A stretch of 51,665 nt of DNA, taken from positions 1 through 51,665 of the forward strand of contig CACNQV010000001.1 in the NCBI GenBank assembly GCA_902622665.1. The letters are read 5' to 3'. A program made the translations under genes and the position numbers. The notes beneath the pieces were generated by a model, which was given only the letters and a program-made list of their open reading frames with translations, ran no database searches and was not told where the DNA came from. This stretch comes from an uncultured Candidatus Actinomarina sp. Its GTDB lineage: Bacteria; Actinomycetota; Acidimicrobiia; Actinomarinales; Actinomarinaceae. Below, one piece after another: positions 49,497 to 51,665 of the stretch. The stretch's first letter is position 1, and the number at the start of each line of letters is the position of its first letter.

Positions 49497-51665
49497 TTTT
49501 GATCATTTCAGAACCTCTTTGTATAAAATAATTATCTGTATCACAATCAATTTTCGTATAAGATATTATTGCTGGACCAAACTCTTGTTTTTTTCTATAA
49601 GCTGAGATACACAATTGAGTATTTTCAATATTTCCATTTTTAATATTTAATTTTGAACTATCTTTTACCGCTATTCCATTAAAAATATTTGATGCAAAAT
49701 AATAATTTAATTCAAAATTTGAGGCTTCACCAATTGATAGGCCCTTATCTCCACATTCATTAACTGATGCCTGAGAAATTTTATAATTTCCATAAGAGAA
49801 ATCTAGACAATCATTTCCGGATTTAAATATTTCTAGATTGTCAATTTCTATATTTGAAAAATCTACATCAAGAGCATCTGAAGAGCTATTTTTAATTTTT
49901 ATCTGTTTAATAAAACCAGTTGAATTTACTATGTTTACAGAATCTTCACATTTTTGATCTTGAGCGTGAATAGAATTATTATCAAACTGAACTTTATAAA
50001 AATTTAAACAACCAGTAAACAAATTGGGATCTAGGATATTATTTTTTTCTTCAGAATTTGAATTATGGATATATACATCGTAATTAATTTTTGAATAATC
50101 TGATGTAATTAGTACAGAACTTTTCTCACCGAGATAAAAATGTAGCTCATTTTTAATTTCATCAAATTCAAAACTACTTTTCCCAAAAAGATAAATTTTT
50201 GAAGCATCAATTAATACGTATTCGTACTCAGTAAAATTAAGAAAAGCTGTACTAAAACTTTCAGCTGATTTTCCAATCACAATATTTCTGTCAGAGCCAA
50301 AATCATCATCAAGAATACTTTTAATGTTGTTGGTATTGAAATCGATTTCAATACATTTTGAATTGTTATTCAAGGTACAACTTTGGATATCTAAATTTTT
50401 TTCATCGATAAATATGTAATTTACATTCAATAAATCTTTGACTTGTTCTAAATTTTCAGAAGCAGAAGCTAATAAGTTATTAGTATTATAGATATCTTTA
50501 TCATTGATACTAGAAAAATATGTGTCAATTTCTAAATTACTAATATAGTTTAAATTTTTATAAAATTTTTCCAAGTTAGAAACAACTTGTTCTAAATTGA
50601 TATCAAGATTATTTTTGAGTAGTTTTTCTTGGAAGTCTTGGGGATCTATTAATTGTTTTTTTAATAATGTCGATGCTCCTGATTTAAGAAGAGGAAGATT
50701 AGTATATATTTTTGTATTGTTTGATGAATTATAATTTTCTAAATCTAACTTAAGATTCATTTGTCTTGAATCACTACTTGATAAGTCTTTAGTGAAATCT
50801 GGCATTCCATCGTAATAAACTGGAAAAAATTTATTACTGTAATAATCAAAATAAAATTTTCTATTATGGATTACTAAACCATGATCAGCACCGCCAGAGA
50901 TCATTGCAGCATCATATTGATAAAAAGTTGAAGTATCTGTTGTTAAAAACTCTGGATTTATATTCCACCAACTGCTGCTAGTTATCAAGCTCAAATTTAA
51001 TCTTTCTAAAGCAGATAATGTAACATTTAAGTTTTGATAATTTCTTATTGCCCAATTAGAGTTTAAAACTTTTCCAAAAATTAATGTTTTGTAAATATTC
51101 TTATCAAAATTTAGATTATTGTTCTTAATTTCCCAATATATATTTTCATTTGATTCAAATAGTGCTGACTCTCTCAAATTGTTACTCTCAATAAATTCTT
51201 TATTAATTTTTTCTTGAAAAATATATTTATGAGTTGAATTATTATTAATAGTTACATTCACATAAAATGTTTTTGGACTTAAAAAGCCAAGTTCTTTCAT
51301 TAAATTTGCAAAAAATACTTCATCATTACTGTTTCTTGTTGAGGGGAGAAATAACTTAAACTTTGTTACATTTAATATATTCCCTTCAAGCAACCTAACA
51401 TCAAGTGATGGGTTAAAGTTTTCACCGTAAAGATGGTCTTTAAAGTCACCGGAAATCCTTACCTCCGAACTGTAAGAGCAACTAAAATCATGAAAATAAA
51501 ATATAATTTTTGCAGAATACCTTTTTTTATATTTATCTTTAATAATGTTTCCTTCTTCGAGGTAAGCAGATAAAAAATTCTGATACCAATCCCTAGATTG
51601 ACTTATTTCAATATCAATATTTTTAATTTCATTTGGCTCAGATGGTGTAGAAGAATAATTAATGC
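49489..51665 (-). CDS. CotH-like protein with C-terminal parallel beta-helix (5' end missing)
   Basis: The frame stays open to the right edge, so the true start lies outside. A TTG at 51393 is not a convincing start because the frame continues upstream (SLDVRLLEGN). The visible 725 residues have KLFLPSTRNSNDEVFFANLMKELGF (CotH kinase-fold N-part), TFYVNVTIN, YIFQEKINKEFI and VYYDGMPDFTKD (metal-binding Asp). A repetitive C-terminal beta-helix (DALDVDFSNIEIDNLE, GNDCLDFSYGNYKISQ, GIAVKDSSKLNIKNG) follows. It is probably an extracytoplasmic, surface-bound protein kinase-like factor. Confidence 0.75.
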   Translation of the reverse strand, partial: INYSSTPSEPNEIKNIDIEISQSRDWYQNFLSAYLEEGNIIKDKYKKRYSAKIIFYFHDFSCSYSSEVRISGDFKDHLYGENFNPSLDVRLLEGNILNVTKFKLFLPSTRNSNDEVFFANLMKELGFLSPKTFYVNVTINNNSTHKYIFQEKINKEFIESNNLRESALFESNENIYWEIKNNNLNFDKNIYKTLIFGKVLNSNWAIRNYQNLNVTLSALERLNLSLITSSSWWNINPEFLTTDTSTFYQYDAAMISGGADHGLVIHNRKFYFDYYSNKFFPVYYDGMPDFTKDLSSSDSRQMNLKLDLENYNSSNNTKIYTNLPLLKSGASTLLKKQLIDPQDFQEKLLKNNLDINLEQVVSNLEKFYKNLNYISNLEIDTYFSSINDKDIYNTNNLLASASENLEQVKDLLNVNYIFIDEKNLDIQSCTLNNNSKCIEIDFNTNNIKSILDDDFGSDRNIVIGKSAESFSTAFLNFTEYEYVLIDASKIYLFGKSSFEFDEIKNELHFYLGEKSSVLITSDYSKINYDVYIHNSNSEEKNNILDPNLFTGCLNFYKVQFDNNSIHAQDQKCEDSVNIVNSTGFIKQIKIKNSSSDALDVDFSNIEIDNLEIFKSGNDCLDFSYGNYKISQASVNECGDKGLSIGEASNFELNYYFASNIFNGIAVKDSSKLNIKNGNIENTQLCISAYRKKQEFGPAIISYTKIDCDTDNYFIQRGSEMIKNE

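Noticed and set aside
51393-51393. TTG at 51393 as the start of the CotH-like gene
   Set aside because: The frame stays open with protein-like sequence up to the window edge, so the gene is cut by the window.

Overview
This is a strongly AT-rich, very tightly packed stretch of a bacterial chromosome. Most neighbouring genes are separated by 0-40 bp, and many overlap by 1-24 bp, including several tail-to-tail pairs. TTG and GTG starts are used often. There are several lipoproteins and a B12-dependent ribonucleotide reductase. The bc complex combines a split cytochrome b with a fused low-complexity linker, and one glycosyltransferase resembles MshA. This combination suggests a streamlined, probably marine, aerobic bacterium. 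A low-GC actinobacterium (for example the Actinomarinales/Acidimicrobiia side) or a Chloroflexota lineage would fit, but there is no marker gene here to decide.

Layout. 1-9.2 kb: housekeeping and accessory genes (DUF1289, a GH57 lipoprotein, an unknown lipoprotein, a tryptophanase/tyrosine phenol-lyase family enzyme, a YbaK-type deacylase, a dimethylargininase-like hydrolase, a GNAT, a LysE exporter, and a stomatin/NfeD pair). 9.2-18.3 kb: a respiratory locus made of two divergent operons. The leftward operon encodes a membrane protein, a 2x[4Fe-4S] ferredoxin, split cytochrome b, Rieske, a di-haem cytochrome c and a small membrane subunit. The rightward operon encodes a CcoN-like protein stripped of its metal-binding histidines, a CcoO-like cytochrome c without methionine ligand, a second cytochrome c and a small membrane protein. 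Three of these subunits share a short helical N-terminal tag followed by an acidic or Pro/Ala-rich linker. 18.3-25.8 kb: a RimB/RimK pair, a glutaredoxin-like protein, a SAM hydrolase, two alpha/beta hydrolases, a glycosyltransferase, a GNAT-fold protein and a membrane protein. 25.8-29.3 kb: class II ribonucleotide reductase nrdJ behind two NrdR boxes spaced 31 bp apart.

29.3-48.1 kb: a flexible surface-polysaccharide region (sugar nucleotide synthesis, glycosyltransferases of several folds, AsnB, an ABC exporter). It is interrupted at a tRNA-Val gene by a 2.1-kb insert. The insert carries an NgoPII-like restriction-modification system and is flanked by a 47-bp perfect repeat of the tRNA 3' half. 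The region includes a CDP-deoxysugar set (rfbF, a reductase/epimerase, an RmlC-like protein). 48.1-51.7 kb: a leftward operon of a CotH-like/beta-helix surface protein (cut by the window edge), a VTC-type (CYTH superfamily) protein and a calcineurin-like lipoprotein.

The most interesting system is the divergent respiratory locus. It appears to encode a bc-type complex together with a cbb3-oxidase-like module that cannot bind haem or copper in the usual way. The two may be held together by a shared N-terminal tag. The function of the module is not known from the sequence.
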